Positions 12,201 to 21,810 of a stretch of 64,000 nt of DNA are shown here, one piece after another (position 1 is the first letter of the stretch; each line of letters begins with the position of its first letter). Location of the stretch: positions 10,743,501 to 10,807,500 of the forward strand of contig NC_085121.1 in assembly GCF_030269925.1 (NCBI RefSeq), in the 5' to 3' direction. The stretch is from Bombyx mori. Its lineage: Eukaryota > Arthropoda > Insecta > Lepidoptera > Bombycidae. Made by a program: the position numbers and the translations under genes. The notes under the pieces are model-generated. The model saw only the letters and a list, made by a program, of their open reading frames with translations, searched no databases and had not been told where the DNA came from.

Positions 12201-15200
12201 ACTATTACAATCTATTTTAATTGTTTTGCTGACTCTAAAGTCCGTAACACACTACCGCAGCGTACCCCAGGGAAGGTGCGCCGCACCATTTGAATCACTT
12301 TCACTTGAGAGTGATTCAAATTTTAAACTTACCAAGGGACCGCGTGACAAAAAAAAACACCTACAGAACATTTATTCATTATTAAAAACGTCATTCCTTG
12401 TGACTTCCTCTCTAAAATCACTTAATTATTAAATATTTAACGAATTTACAATAGTGTTTTACTCACTGCGGAATAAAACTATTTTATTTAAATAGTTCCG
12501 AAGAGATTTTGTCGGTAGCCTTTTTCCCGAAATATCTAAACAGAATGTCTAAATATGTTTTGATGACATATTTTAAAGAGGTATTTATGATTAGTGTCAT
12601 GATCAATAGATTCCGGCCGAAAAATGGTGTCCGATTTTTCGGATGAGGGCTCCATAATGAATTTAAATATATATAGATAATAGTTTTGGGGCATCGACTT
12701 TCTTGAGATCCTATAAAATACGTTTTAATTATTATTTTTGTATGTTATAAGCATGATAAATTATGAAATTTTATATAAGCAATCATATTAAATCGATATC
12801 AAAGTCAATAATTATTGTACAACCCAAAACAGACGGCCGAACTGACATGACAATGACATTTGGTGCGCACAACATGGCGGATTTTCGGCCTCATTAGACG
12901 GAGACAGAGATATTTACGTATATTCATGTTTCATTTTATGTACGCACTGAAATACTGTTATATTGTTTTCCTGCGAGTTAAAGTGCTGAGTAAGAACGAG
13001 AAAGATATATGTTTATGTATGTGCCTTAAAAATGGGTGCTATTTATATAAGCAATTGTACGTGTAGAACAATATGTCGTGTCCCTACTATATAGGTCTAT
13101 GTATTCTTCCTATTCGTACACTCTTGACAGAGTGGTCGTGGTCATGCATCAGTCGGATCCTGCGATACCGATGCTCTCGCGATGCGACGCCATGTGGCAC
13201 GATGTTTCGCAGAGTGAGAGCAAACATTTATGTTGGAATGAGTAACAGATTTTATGAGGTCGGTCCATCGTGTTGGAGATCGTCCGCGAGATCTTTTGCC
13301 CTCGACTTTCCCTTGCACCACCAACCGCTCAATGGAGTCCTCATTTCGAGTGATGTGCCCGAAGAACTTGAGGATTCGTATTTGGACTGTTGACGATAGT
13401 CTCTCCTTGATGTTGAGCACTTTCAGGATCAAAATGTTGGTATGGTGCGCGGTCCATGGAATTCTGAGGAGACGTCTCCAACACCACATTTCCAGTGCGT
13501 CAATCTTACGACGGTCTTGCATTCTCAGCGTCCACGTCTCAGCCCCATACAGAAAGATTGGAAAGACCAGGCATCTCATTAACCGAACTTTTGTGTTTTT
13601 GGTTATTCTGCGGTCTCTCCAAATCTTTGTTAGCCTCTCAACTGAGGACTTTGTCACGGCGCAACGTCTTCGGATCTCATCTTCGCAGCCTCCAGCGTTG
13701 GTGATAGTGGAGCCTAGATATACATAGCTATTTACTACCTCGCATCCCGCTATATGTTGGATTTCCGGTTGGTTGATGTTAGCACGATCTACGATCATCA
13801 TTTTGGTCTTATCACGATTGATCGCAAGTCCAAAATCCAACGCTGTGGTCTCCAACCGGCGAAGAAGCACCTCGATTTCTTCTCTGGTTTACGCCAAGAG
13901 GGTGCTATATAGTAGCTGTTTAATGATAATCAGCTCCACGTACCGTGTAAGAGCCAGCGGGTCAGCATGAGCAGCAGCGGGTAGGTGAGCGCAGTGAGCA
14001 GGCGGCGCGCTAGTGACGACACGCGCTCGTCGCCGTGACGGACGAAGCGGTGCACGCACGACGCTAGCTCGCCACCTACGCAACAAACGTCGCAAACCTT
14101 TTGTTGATTATTGGGAATAATAAATAAAAGTTTAAAAAAAACTAACAAAAAAAGGTTTTATAAAAAATCCAACTAAAAAAAAGAAAATAAATTTTAATAA
14201 ATTTGAATTAAAAATAGTGTAACAAAAATTATTTTATTGTAAAAAGCGTGGGGTGCTTTTCAGGATATTATCAAAATAACCCTTCTACTCATATCTGTTC
14301 ATAAAATATTTATTACTACTGATACCATGCACCCCACGCTTTTTTTACAATGAAAGAATTTTTTCTTGCACTACTTAAAATTCAAATTTATTAAAATTTA
14401 TTTTCTATTTTTTAGTTGGATTTTCTATAAAGGCGTATTTTGTTAGTTTTTTTAAACTATAATTTTTTTTTCATTTCTTTTCAATTTTTTTTTAAATATT
14501 TAATTGTCATCGGTCCTTAATAAGTATACCAAATTTTGAGTTAATCCGACGTTTTGAAGGGGGTCAAAATCATGTTCAAAGATTCCGTTACAAACATACA
14601 TACGTCTGAAGCTAATAAAAGCGTATTAATAAACAACAGATCATTATAAAAAAATGACTATTTTCTTGTGTTACACCCATAGTTTGTGATTTCATATAAA
14701 CGCAGGTTCGACGAAATACGCACTTCCCCAACACGAGAAGTGCTGGTAATATTTTGATTAATTGCATCTGTTGGTTTTAATAAATACAGCCCCAATCAAT
14801 TATGCAATGCTCAAAATTCAAATTAGAAGCACAATATCGTGCACTTTTCCATCTATACTAATATTATAAAGAGGAAAGATTTGTTTGTTTGTTTGTTTGT
14901 TTCGAATACGACGTTTTGTTACGTTTGCTCCGAAACTACTGGACCGATTTGAAAAATTATTTTTCCATTAGAAGCCGACATTGTCCCTGATGAACATAGG
15001 CTACTTCTTTTAATTATTTTTTTTTTTGTTTCATGTGTGTTTTAATGTTTCCGAAGCGAAGCGAGGGCGGGTCGCTAGTTGTTTATAATCTTGTTTACTT
15101 TAAAACACATTAACTGGCAGAAAACTCATGTATGAATTAAACTTTTGTGCACAATGTTTAAATTATATTATACCTTTTTTGATATGAACAATAAATGATA

Positions 15201-18200
15201 ATAAAGTAAATAAGATACTTAAAAATGAATACGGATTAGTTTACGATTTTTATCCGTCTTAAGATCAAGTAGTCTTAAGTTTTAGATCAATTATTTCTTA
15301 TCTTACTCTAATAATTGCATTGAAATATACAAATGTAGAGTAATCTAAGTTAAAATCCGGTCCGACCTTATCTCTGTTAAGTTTTGTAAATGTTAATTAC
15401 AATAATTTTGAATTAAAATACCTTTTTTATGTTGTGCAGCATGTGCCATATTAGCAAGCCACGTGAGACGGTGCAGAGGTTCTTGTGCCCAGACACACAC
15501 GCGACGTAAGGTGGCGCCTCCTCCGTCACCTTCACAAGCCTATTCACAAAACAACAGTTTTATTGGTGGGAGGGTCAGTTACGGGGTGGATCCAGGAGCT
15601 CTTTTAAAAAAATAGGAAACTGTGATTGACACCTAGTTTATTTTATAAAAGAAATAGTACAAACGATATGTTTCAGCTACTCAAGCCAATTCTATTCTGC
15701 ATTATTATTTATACTGGTGGTAGGAACTCTTGTGAGTCCGTGCGGGTAGGTAACATCACCCTGCCTATTTCTGTAGTGAAGCAGTAATGCGTTTCGGTTT
15801 GAAAGGTGGGGCAGCCGTAGTAACTTTAGTGAGATATTAGAACTTATTATCTCAAGGTGGGTGGCGCATTTACGTTGTAGATGTCTATGGGCTCCAGTAA
15901 CCACTTAACACCAGGTGAGCTGTGAGATCGTCCACCCATCTAAGCAATAAAAAAAACAGAATATCGGGTACAAATACGGTGGGTAGCTACTACTCATTGT
16001 ATAGGTAACAAAAAAAAATATATAGCGTTATTATTGAGGGTCATATGTAACAGGTCCACACATCACTGTTCTAACCATTTCTACTTTGAAGCACCTTTTT
16101 AAGAGTGGGACAGTCTCTATATCGGGACTTCGGCCTTGTGTCTTTTTAAGAGCAACAGTAATAGCTAGCCAAGAAATTGTCAAAGTCATAATTTAAGTTC
16201 TATACCTGTGATTGAAGAAGTGCAACACTGCGGTAGTACTCTGTGAGTTCATCTCTGATGGCGGTTACTAGCCCCTCACCCATCAAACCTGCGAAATATG
16301 CATCATTTACAATCTCATAGTACGTATGCATTCTTGGAAAAATAGGCAAACACACTCCAAGCCTAATGGAGACCTGACTAAATTTCTAAGTAGTTATTGA
16401 GAAGAACTCAAGCAAACAATGGGTGGAGGTTTCGATTTCGACATAAACTTAGATTTTCTTTTATTTCATTTTTAAAAACTTTGATTTATAGGTATTTTAA
16501 GATAACAAATACAGTGTAAAATTGGTAAGTATCAAATATTTGCCACTGAATTATTTCTATTGATGCGAGATTGGAGTCAACTTCATTCGAGTGAGCACAA
16601 TGCTTGCAGTCTAATCACACCCTATCAGTATTAAACAAAGAGAGATGAGAATAGCAATTAGAGAATCTGTAGACACTAAAATGAGACAAAAATACAAGTA
16701 TTTTGGACAGTAATGGATATGTAATTATCATGGTAGATTGATTGTGTAAAAAAAAATCTCTAAGAAGTTAATTCCGGTGGGTTTTGAAATTTAAGTTAGA
16801 TTATTGGGTACAAAAAAGAATGGAGCCTTCCATCGCCAAAACATTCAAAACTGCAGTCTTTGTGTCAACAATGTTGTGATGTCTATGGGCTTACACTACT
16901 TTCTTCGGAGTTGCTTACACCAAGAGAGCCCTGAACGCGTCATGCGGTATTAGCTAAAAAAAGCCCCAACAACATTTTACCTTGCGGCATGAGGCCAGAC
17001 AATGGATCAATGAATTCTTTTAGTCTATCATGCAGAAAACCCAGGTGAGCAATACGAGAGTACAGGGCTTGCATCGGTCGAGATCCAGCTCCTGAATTAC
17101 GACATTTCACTCCAGTAGCCGCCAACACAGCTTCACGCACACAACTACGCTCATTCGGACGATCTATACAAAATCAATAAAACACATAATGATAAAACGT
17201 AAGTAACACAACACAACACAACACAAAGTGAACACAACTATAATATTCGTTCTGATCATGTTAATTGAAACCTATTTATACTTTTTTACTGCACTATATG
17301 GATGAACAAAATCTTGACTCATCGTTATTAAGTGGCTACTCAAGTCCTTAGATATTATAAACTGAATGCCACCACATGAAATCACAATCTCAATTATTAT
17401 TTTAAATTGCGAATGCATGACTGCTCCTCCATTTTATTCAGATTTTAAGACCCTGAAGTCAAAACAGCAAAAACTATATACAGCCAAACTATATATAAAA
17501 AGAATTAGATAAACTTAAATGGTTTTTTAAAATTCATATTTCATGATAACAATGCAACTGGCAGATGTTTCGGACTTTTCTATGAGAATATAGAAACCGC
17601 CAGTATTTCTATTAGAGTCATCGATCTATTACCACAGATCGATGATGAGAATGGTTAGACACATGTTATGTTACCAAAATTTTACTGTACCTGCTTGGTG
17701 GATTGACAGTGCCATATTATTATTAGAAGGTATGCTCTGCTCAGAAATTTGTTGCTTTAGTGAGTTGGTCCAGCTCACTGAACCAATAGTACTCTTGCTT
17801 ATACTAGGTATAACAGCCGGGATACCAGTTGCAGATTTCTATAATAAAGCAAATTGCATAGATGGGTGGACGAGCCCACAGCCCACCTGAGGTTAAGTGG
17901 TTACTGGAGCCCATAGACATCTACAATGTAAATGCCGCTACCCACCTGGAGATATTAGTTCTTAGGTCTCAGTATAGTTACAATGGTTGCCCCACCCTTC
18001 AAATCAAAATGCATTACTACTTCACGACAGAAATAGGCAGAGTGGTGGTACCCGCCCATGCGGACTTGCAAGAGATCCTAACACCAGTAAATGTATGTGT
18101 TATTGAATTTATTGGTCAAATTTATATTATTTTGAAATTAGTTGAATATTCTAGTGGAAATTATATTAAAAACGTTCAACTTACAGCGTTAGCTAACTGT

Positions 18201-19298
18201 GGTATAGGAAACAGCTGAAGTGTTGAATCAGAGTGCTGCGGCAGTTCTGACAGGGCTAACAACAGGCTCAAAACAGATAAACGCTGTTTTAGAATGAACT
18301 GAAAATTTATTATATTTAGTAAGATTATGCAGTCACAGGTTAGCTTAAAACTCCAAGGGCTTACACAGGTTAAGATATTTTATAATACTTTTATTCTGTA
18401 AATATCTATGTAGCTTTCAGCCCACAGACATCCACTGGTGGACATAGGCCTCCCTCAAACCTTGTCACAATTACCATTTCTATGCTACGTGCATCCAGCA
18501 GGTTCCTGTCAGTCTTAATATGTTGTCGATCCACCTTGTGGGAGACCTTCCCTGAACTACATCATCCCGTACGCAGACTTCAGCCAAGAGCTTTGTGGCC
18601 CCAACAGACATCTGTTTTACTTTTATTTTAAATTGTTATATTTCATTTTATATATATGGGCAGTGCACAAGTGAGTACATTTGCCCCATTATGGCTGTTA
18701 ACAGACAGGGCTGGACCGCATTACCTATCACTAGTGTTCAAAAGATTACGAGGAGACTCAAGATATACTTTAAACTACTAATATGTTTTAATCCTCTGTG
18801 TTAAATTAGCATTCTAAGGCTTGATTAAACACTCACACAATTCCTTAATTTTGAATGATATTCATTGAACTTTTCTGCATCTCGAGAGGATCTGCTACAC
18901 AACTTTGAGTAAATCTTTTGACAAAGTAGTTTCTCGTCTGCAGATGAACGCGTCTTTTCGCTTGTTGATGACAAATATGACATAGCCAGTTCATATGCAC
19001 CATCTGTTATGTGGGTTCAATTTTAAAAATTGTTTTTGTAGTTATTCCTTAAATATTTGTTTTGTCTGACTATATTACATGTTAACCTTTAATATTAAAT
19101 AACGAAAACAGTGACTTCAAATTATTATGTATAAAATTCATATTAAATTCAAGAGCATAATTATGTGATCGTAATATTAGTGCATATAGCTTGCATTTAT
19201 GACAATTTATTCAAAATTGGAATCAAACCTAGATCTGTTGACAGATGGGAACATAATTTATGAAGAAGTTCTGCGACATTGGTCGAAGTCGGTTCCAT
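205..19298 (-). CDS. TUBGCP3: Gamma-tubulin complex component 3 (GCP3/Grip91), 17 exons, 818 aa
   Basis: GCP3 is a core subunit of the gamma-tubulin small and ring complexes that nucleate microtubules at centrosomes and spindles. Coding exons on the minus strand: 19298-19229, 19003-18837, 18298-18185, 17838-17691, 17163-16981, 16288-16206, 15539-15422, 14075-13944, 11365-11275, 10389-10235, 8977-8788, 7180-7041, 6092-5886, 2768-2551, 1684-1543, 578-464, 388-205. All junctions are GT-AG, phases agree, and the total is 2457 nt. Family landmarks in order: GEGLVTAIRDELTEYYRSV, a GGELAS...HGDE block, DPFNEFFIES, MWHDKYRVREWMVPSF, HRRYLLLAQGDFVHHLM, KPATSLYVHNLT, AAVRATNAQ, SGWDVFALQYRVDGP, WRVKRIEY, and the C-terminal TAADEAEDKEKRKNF and FRLDYSDFYKRGD. 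Human GCP3 is about 907 aa, so this copy is slightly short, mainly in the N-terminal linker. The start is the first ATG of exon 1 (MEPTSTNVAELLHK). The last exon reads to TAA at 205-207; a GTATAT just before the stop could be a donor to a further exon, and no polyadenylation signal is seen inside the window. Confidence 0.93.
686..1510 (+). pseudogene. RTE-type LINE reverse-transcriptase relic, interrupted
   Basis: Positions 686-885 encode RPVVLYGFECWATKVKHE, then VHATEMRMLRWMCGVRRMD, the C-terminal part of an RTE-like endonuclease/reverse-transcriptase polyprotein. The frame resumes at 1365 (WYRHVMCREKMHDGV, then REWKRKISCANP) after a 479-bp insertion. Several stops and frameshifts make it dead. 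It lies in GCP3 intron 15, opposite to the gene. Confidence 0.65.
886..1364. mobile_element. hAT-like non-autonomous element with 8-bp target duplication
   Basis: A 479-bp AT-rich block interrupts the LINE relic exactly. AGCGTGGT occurs on both sides (878-885 and 1365-1372), an 8-bp target-site duplication as expected for hAT elements. The ends are imperfect inverted repeats: CAGGGCCGAATTTAGACT at the left and, read from the right on the other strand, GAGTGGTGGATTTACACT. No transposase reading frame is present. Confidence 0.6.
2015..2302 (+). repeat. LINE 3'-end-type repeat with poly(A) tail
   Basis: A GC-rich block containing CCACTGAGTTTCTCGCCG, GATCCGGTGGTAGATTCTGC and GTGAGCTCACCTAC, ending in a run of A at about 2284-2302. 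Related copies in the window: 3060-3300 (minus), 6632-6800, 32790-33075 (minus), 40475-40665 (minus) and 63520-63925. The poly(A) end and 5' truncation point to the 3' end of a silkworm non-LTR retrotransposon. I suspect BMC1/L1Bm from memory but cannot confirm it. Confidence 0.55.
2828..3053 (-). mobile_element. MITE copy A (31-bp-TIR family)
   Basis: The ends are near-perfect inverted repeats, beginning CGACGCTTGAAAGGCAAAC and continuing GTGACTAAGCG, flanked by TATAT/ATATA. It is the reverse orientation of copies B (10449-10670) and C (36616-36855). It has no coding capacity. It sits directly next to the LINE-end repeat at 3060. Confidence 0.7.
3060..3300 (-). repeat. LINE 3'-end-type repeat, inverted copy
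   Basis: Reverse-strand copy of the 2015-2302 repeat, recognised by ACCCACTGAGAAGATCCG and GTGGGCTGTGTCTATGAG. With the plus copy it brackets the MITE at 2828-3053, giving an inverted arrangement in GCP3 intron 13. Confidence 0.5.
3490..3800 (+). repeat. Dispersed repeat related to 20160-20480
   Basis: About 300 bp that resembles 20160-20480 by eye. Shared landmarks are the stretch around ACACGAG(A/G)AG, the GTAATAATGG motif, a CGGAAAATCAAACAAAG-like motif and CATTTTACTG. No terminal repeats are visible. I do not recognise the family. Confidence 0.35.
3885..4176 (-). mobile_element. Left copy of an unrecognised element 5' end (inverted to 7208-7490)
   Basis: Read on the minus strand, this matches 7208-7490 read on the plus strand. 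It carries the same promoter-like block with CGCATGCGC and the same short frame opening MSSSDS, followed by a GT. It is interrupted at its outer end by the 1.58-kb element that follows. Confidence 0.45.
4177..5760. mobile_element. 1.58-kb DNA transposon with GGGGTAAATTGGGA-type inverted ends
   Basis: The left end reads CCGTACAATGGGGTAAATAG; the right end read in reverse is CATGACATGGGGTAAATTGG. Extra subterminal copies of the same motif lie near 4350-4410 and 5300-5355 in inverted orientation. It is flanked by GTA (4174-4176 and 5761-5763). The related copy at 7208-7490 retains the uninterrupted junction GGCGTAGGTAGGTGAAAAAA, so the boundaries are well supported. The interior is AT-rich with no transposase frame. 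It lies in GCP3 intron 13. Confidence 0.65.
6128..6362 (-). mobile_element. Bm1-like SINE, body and tail only
   Basis: Minus-strand copy starting from its A-rich tail (TTTTTTTTTATTGCTTAG on plus). It contains CACCTGGTGTTAAGTGGTTA, CGAAACGCATTACTGCTTCA and the terminal GGTACCTACCCGCGCGGACT. The tRNA-like head is missing. It lies in GCP3 intron 12, about 35 bp upstream of exon 13. Confidence 0.8.
6376..6622 (-). mobile_element. Helitron-like non-autonomous element
   Basis: On the minus strand it starts TCTCTACTAATATATAAATC after an A and ends GCGGACGGATATAGCTAG before a T, matching the 5'-TC / CTRR-3' ends and A-T insertion site of Helitrons. It is closely related to 10687-10936. Confidence 0.5.
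7208..7490 (+). mobile_element. Right copy of the unrecognised element 5' end, with empty site
   Basis: Starts CACCTACCTACGCCGAAAGT, has a CpG-rich block (GTGCGCATGCGCGTTAG), then at 7419 a short open frame MSSSDSSYSISS followed by GTAAGT. This looks like the promoter and first coding exon of a transposon gene. Its outer junction is uninterrupted and serves as the empty site for the insertion at 4177-5760. It lies in GCP3 intron 11. Confidence 0.4.
7524..8771 (+). mobile_element. PIF/Harbinger-like transposon, decayed, TSD TAA
   Basis: A 1248-bp element between TAA repeats (7521-7523 and 8772-8774). The ends are GGGCCTGGCCACAGC on the left and, in reverse from the right, CCCCTTGGCCACAGC. Both continue into GC-rich inverted blocks containing GCGGTGCG. 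Around 7900-8060 a broken frame reads LIGDEAYPLKNYLMRPYPPG, then ASVTIQYAFGILTNKFRIF, characteristic of Harbinger DDE nucleases (family knowledge). In-frame stops show that it is inactive. Its right end is about 14 bp inside GCP3 intron 11, next to the exon 11 donor. Confidence 0.75.
9691..9712. repeat. Perfect 22-bp palindrome
   Basis: AACCTGTCACG is followed directly by its exact reverse complement. It stands just upstream of the full-length SINE at 9737 in GCP3 intron 10. No protein-binding identity is claimed. Confidence 0.6.
9737..10172 (+). mobile_element. Full-length Bm1-like tRNA-derived SINE
   Basis: The head carries pol III-type promoter boxes: an A box around TGGCCTCAAGGG and a B box GTGTTCGAATCCC. 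The body has GTAATTACTGGTGGTAGGAC, GCAGTAATGCGTTTCGGTTT and GTCTATGGGCTCCAGTAACC, and it ends in an A-rich tail. It lies in GCP3 intron 10, about 60 bp from exon 10. It is antisense to the gene. Confidence 0.85.
10449..10670 (+). mobile_element. MITE copy B (31-bp-TIR family)
   Basis: Starts CGACGCTTGAAAGGCAAAC and ends with the reverse complement apart from a few substitutions. The AT-rich middle includes ATTTCTAGATCTATTAAAAT. It lies in GCP3 intron 9, about 60 bp upstream of exon 10. Confidence 0.7.
10687..10936 (-). mobile_element. Helitron-like non-autonomous element
   Basis: On the minus strand it begins TCTATACTAATATATAAATC after an A and ends GCGGACGGGTACAGTTAG before a T. It is the same family as 6376-6622; here the expected CTAG end has decayed to TTAG. 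Confidence 0.5.
11480..13060. other. GCP3 intron 8, middle part: no gene recognised
   Basis: AT-rich, with short frames only. Two CpG-containing patches share ACATGGCGG (11838 and 12883), and a further patch at 12610-12660 has CCGGCCGAAAAATGG. These look like old repeats but I cannot assign them. Confidence 0.4.
13070..13895 (-). pseudogene. 5'-truncated RTE-like LINE (reverse transcriptase C-terminus)
   Basis: An open frame 13870-13142 (242 codons) reads LDFGLAINRDKTKMM, then YVYLGSTITNAGG, FLYGAETWTLR and a C-terminal RSRGRSPTRWTDLIK block. These are standard motifs of RTE/BovB-type endonuclease-reverse transcriptases. An upstream in-frame stop and the missing catalytic YADD region show 5' truncation. 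It is on the same strand as GCP3, about 50 bp inside intron 8. Confidence 0.75.
14129..14458. mobile_element. Foldback MITE, about 128-bp inverted arms
   Basis: Left arm 14129-14256 and right arm 14329-14458 are inverted copies of each other, with key matches AAATCCAACTAAAAAA, AAATAAATTTTAATAAATTT and AGCGTGGGGTGC. The spacer is about 72 bp. It lies in GCP3 intron 7, near exon 8. Confidence 0.8.
14852..15078 (+). mobile_element. Helitron-like non-autonomous element
   Basis: Begins TCTATACTAATATTATAAAG after an A, has a GTTT microsatellite, and ends GCGAGGGCGGGTCGCTAG before a T after a GC-rich hairpin-prone segment. This is the common lepidopteran Helitron-type layout (family knowledge). It lies in GCP3 intron 7. 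Confidence 0.55.
15710..15955 (+). mobile_element. Bm1-like SINE, body and tail
   Basis: Contains ACTGGTGGTAGGAACTC, GCAGTAATGCGTTTCGGTTT, AACCACTTAACACCAGGTGA and an A-rich tail. The tRNA-like head is missing. It lies in GCP3 intron 6. Confidence 0.8.
17860..18092 (-). mobile_element. Bm1-like SINE, minus orientation
   Basis: Contains CACAGCCCACCTGAGGTTAA, AGGTCTCAGTATAGTTACAA and the terminal TAACACCAGTAA. It lies about 20 bp from the 3' splice site of GCP3 exon 4, on the gene's own strand. Confidence 0.75.
18420..18610 (-). pseudogene. LINE C-terminal remnant
   Basis: Read on the minus strand it gives GRSPTRWIDNILRLTG, then WMHVA, and a terminal segment with the complement of GGTGGACATAGGCCTCCCT, typical of the last codons of RTE-like LINEs in insects. 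It is short and broken, in GCP3 intron 2. Confidence 0.5.
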
Positions 19299-20815
19299 TT
19301 TAAAATTTAAGTTCCTATTATGGTTTCTTAGCTTATACTGCGCCCATTTCAATGATATGAAGCAAATTACAAATTGACCCTGTTCTTGATGAAGTTTGAC
19401 ATAGGTATCGGATTGAAAACTAAGCTTAACAAATTTATTTTAGCGAAAGTCCATCACATTTCAACAGAACAAAATATTTTACAATTTAAAATTTGTATGG
19501 GTAATCAATCAGCCGGCTCTAATTCACAACCGTCATAACTTCACAGATAAAATCTGTCTATATTGACAGATGACAGCAGCTACCCTTGTGTTTTCCAGGA
19601 CTCGTCCATTCGACAAGAAAACCTAGACCATACAGACAAATGTTTTATCACAAAAATTCAAGATTCTTATTCAGTCCATAAACTATTTAGAACTAAATAG
19701 AATGTTATGAAAAACAAGTAAAGCGTTGCGTTTATCCTCAAACTTGATCCTTGAACCCTATTGGATAAAATAAAATAATCTCTAAGTAAAATCGTGGATT
19801 TCTCAGGATTTTCGGAGAACCTGAGAAAAGCCACTTAAAGCTATTTTCTTCGATTTTAAATACTTATTCACTTTCATATATGACTTTTGATTTTGACATT
19901 TAATTATATTAAAACTTTGTAATTTTTCTTGTTTTTAATGCCCTCCCTACAATGTATTCTATTCATTATTATCATTAAATTATACAAAATATAATATAAA
20001 GATAAAGCTGTAGATTTTAATTTTTTTAATTGATATTTGCAGTTTTCTATTTTTTTAAGCATATCTACAGTTTTGCTCTATGCTGGAGTTGGCAGCCCTG
20101 TTTGTTACTCATTCTGGAATTTCGATAGCTGTCAAAAGTGTCAAAAGTGGCTTTTTGGCGGGAACACGAGAAGTGAAGTTTTGTGATTTGTTTTTTTTTG
20201 TCTATTTAGTGTTTCTTCGGGTTTAAATGTGTAATAATGGTGGTTTATTAACTGTTTAATATCTGTGAAAGTGCACAAATGTGGGAAAATGAAACAAAGC
20301 CGCTGAACGTAACTTTTCGGGATCCTCCAAAAAGTCCACTAAAAAAATCTATTAATGACCACCATTTTACTGAGATTGTATTTGATCCCATATCATTTTA
20401 TTTAATATCATCCCAATCTATGAAATGTCTCAAATTAATCATCTTTATTTTATTTCACTCCATATTATCATTTTTCATAACATTATGAATATAAATTAAA
20501 ATAAGACATGACCTAAAAGTCTTAGTTACCAGGTCATACAATTCCTTAAAAAAACAAATGTTAACTAAAACTGTTTTAGTTCTAAACTAAAAATAAATTT
20601 ATTGTTGCTAAATTAATTGTAAAATAGATAAAATGCACTACATTTTTAGAGTGTAGTGTTTAAAAATACATCATTTTATATAAATATCACATATTTTTAT
20701 GTTTAGATATTGTATTGTATTGTCATGTTTAAATGGTGTTACAAAATAAACAATTTAACATTGAATTACCATAGAATACGTGAAATTTATAGTTTAGCTT
20801 TATATTAAAGGAAAG
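19299..20815. promoter_or_regulatory. Divergent intergenic interval GCP3 / DTWD1
   Basis: About 1.5 kb separates the two divergent start codons, so promoters of both genes must lie here. I see no clear TATA or initiator element. Positions 20160-20480 resemble the dispersed repeat at 3490-3800. The frame at 20279-20488 (opening MWENETKPLNVTF) lies inside that repeat, and I do not call it a gene. Confidence 0.5.
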
Positions 20816-21810
20816 ATGAACCCTAAAAATCGTATCGCTAAGGCTTGTGATGACAGGCCTTTTGAAGGGTTGATAATAACAAACACTGAACCGCTTAGTT
20901 CTCTATCTAGTAGAAGTGCTTGCCCACGTTGCGGCAAGTCAAGAATGTACTTTTGTTATGTTTGCTTTATTCCAGTACCAGCACTTGAAGGAAAAATACC
21001 TTACTGTAAAGTTAGTAACTCATAAAACTAATTTCTTGGAAACAATAAATTCAGCTTAATAAATAAGTAATATTTTTGCAGCTACCAATAAAAGTGGATA
21101 TTATCAAACACAAAGGAGAGATTAATGGTAAAAGCACTGCAGCCCATGCTGCTGTTCTTGCTCCACGGGATGTCACAGTGTACACATATCCAGATATTCC
21201 AGATTATCCTACTGATGGAAAGGTTGTTTTGTTGTTTCCTGGAGCTGAGGCAAAATCTGTGCGAGACTTATTCAATCAACAACAAAATCAGCCTTCATAC
21301 TCAGAAATTATGTTATCACAACTGCCAGTTGGTTACAATGTTGGAACATTAATGAAAAAGATAGTTACAAGAAAAGATAACCATGAAATCTATCATGTCC
21401 AAGAATTACCTATAAATCATGTAGTTATTATTGACAGCACCTGGAATCAATGCCGTGGTATATATGCCGATAAAAGAATTCAAAAACTGCCAACCATAGT
21501 TTTGCAAAACAGACCATCTCAATTTTGGAGACACCAAAAAGGCAGTCCTAGGTGGTATCTTTCCACAATTGAATCATTACATCAACTTGTGTTAGAATTA
21601 CATTTGTGTGCATGGGGTCGGAGTGAAAATTACAAATTCCACCTTACAGATTACTATCCTGTGCATAATCCAGATCAAAATCATCCTCAATGTGATCCTT
21701 ATGTTGGACAATATGACAACTTATTATTCTTTTTTGTTTTTATGTATTCAAAGTTACATGAACTTTATAAACATGAAGATTTGTTAGCCTATAAAAGACC
21801 AATGTCTTGA
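20816..21810 (+). CDS. DTWD1: DTWD1, tRNA-uridine aminocarboxypropyltransferase 1
   Basis: Predicted to transfer the 3-amino-3-carboxypropyl group of SAM to uridine 20 of the tRNA D-loop, forming acp3U (known for human DTWD1). Two exons, 20816-21010 and 21082-21810, with a phase-0 GT-AG intron of 71 bp, give 307 aa; human DTWD1 is about 304. Visible features: a CxxC-x7-CxxC zinc ribbon (C36, C39, C47, C50; motif CPRCGK...CYVC), the exon junction at YCK/LPIKVDIIKH, and the family signature DSTW at residues 183-186 (IIDSTWNQCRG), followed by RPSQFWRHQKG and YLSTIES. The start is the only ATG near the domain. A polyadenylation signal AATAAA lies at 21820-21825, ten bases after the stop. Confidence 0.95.
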
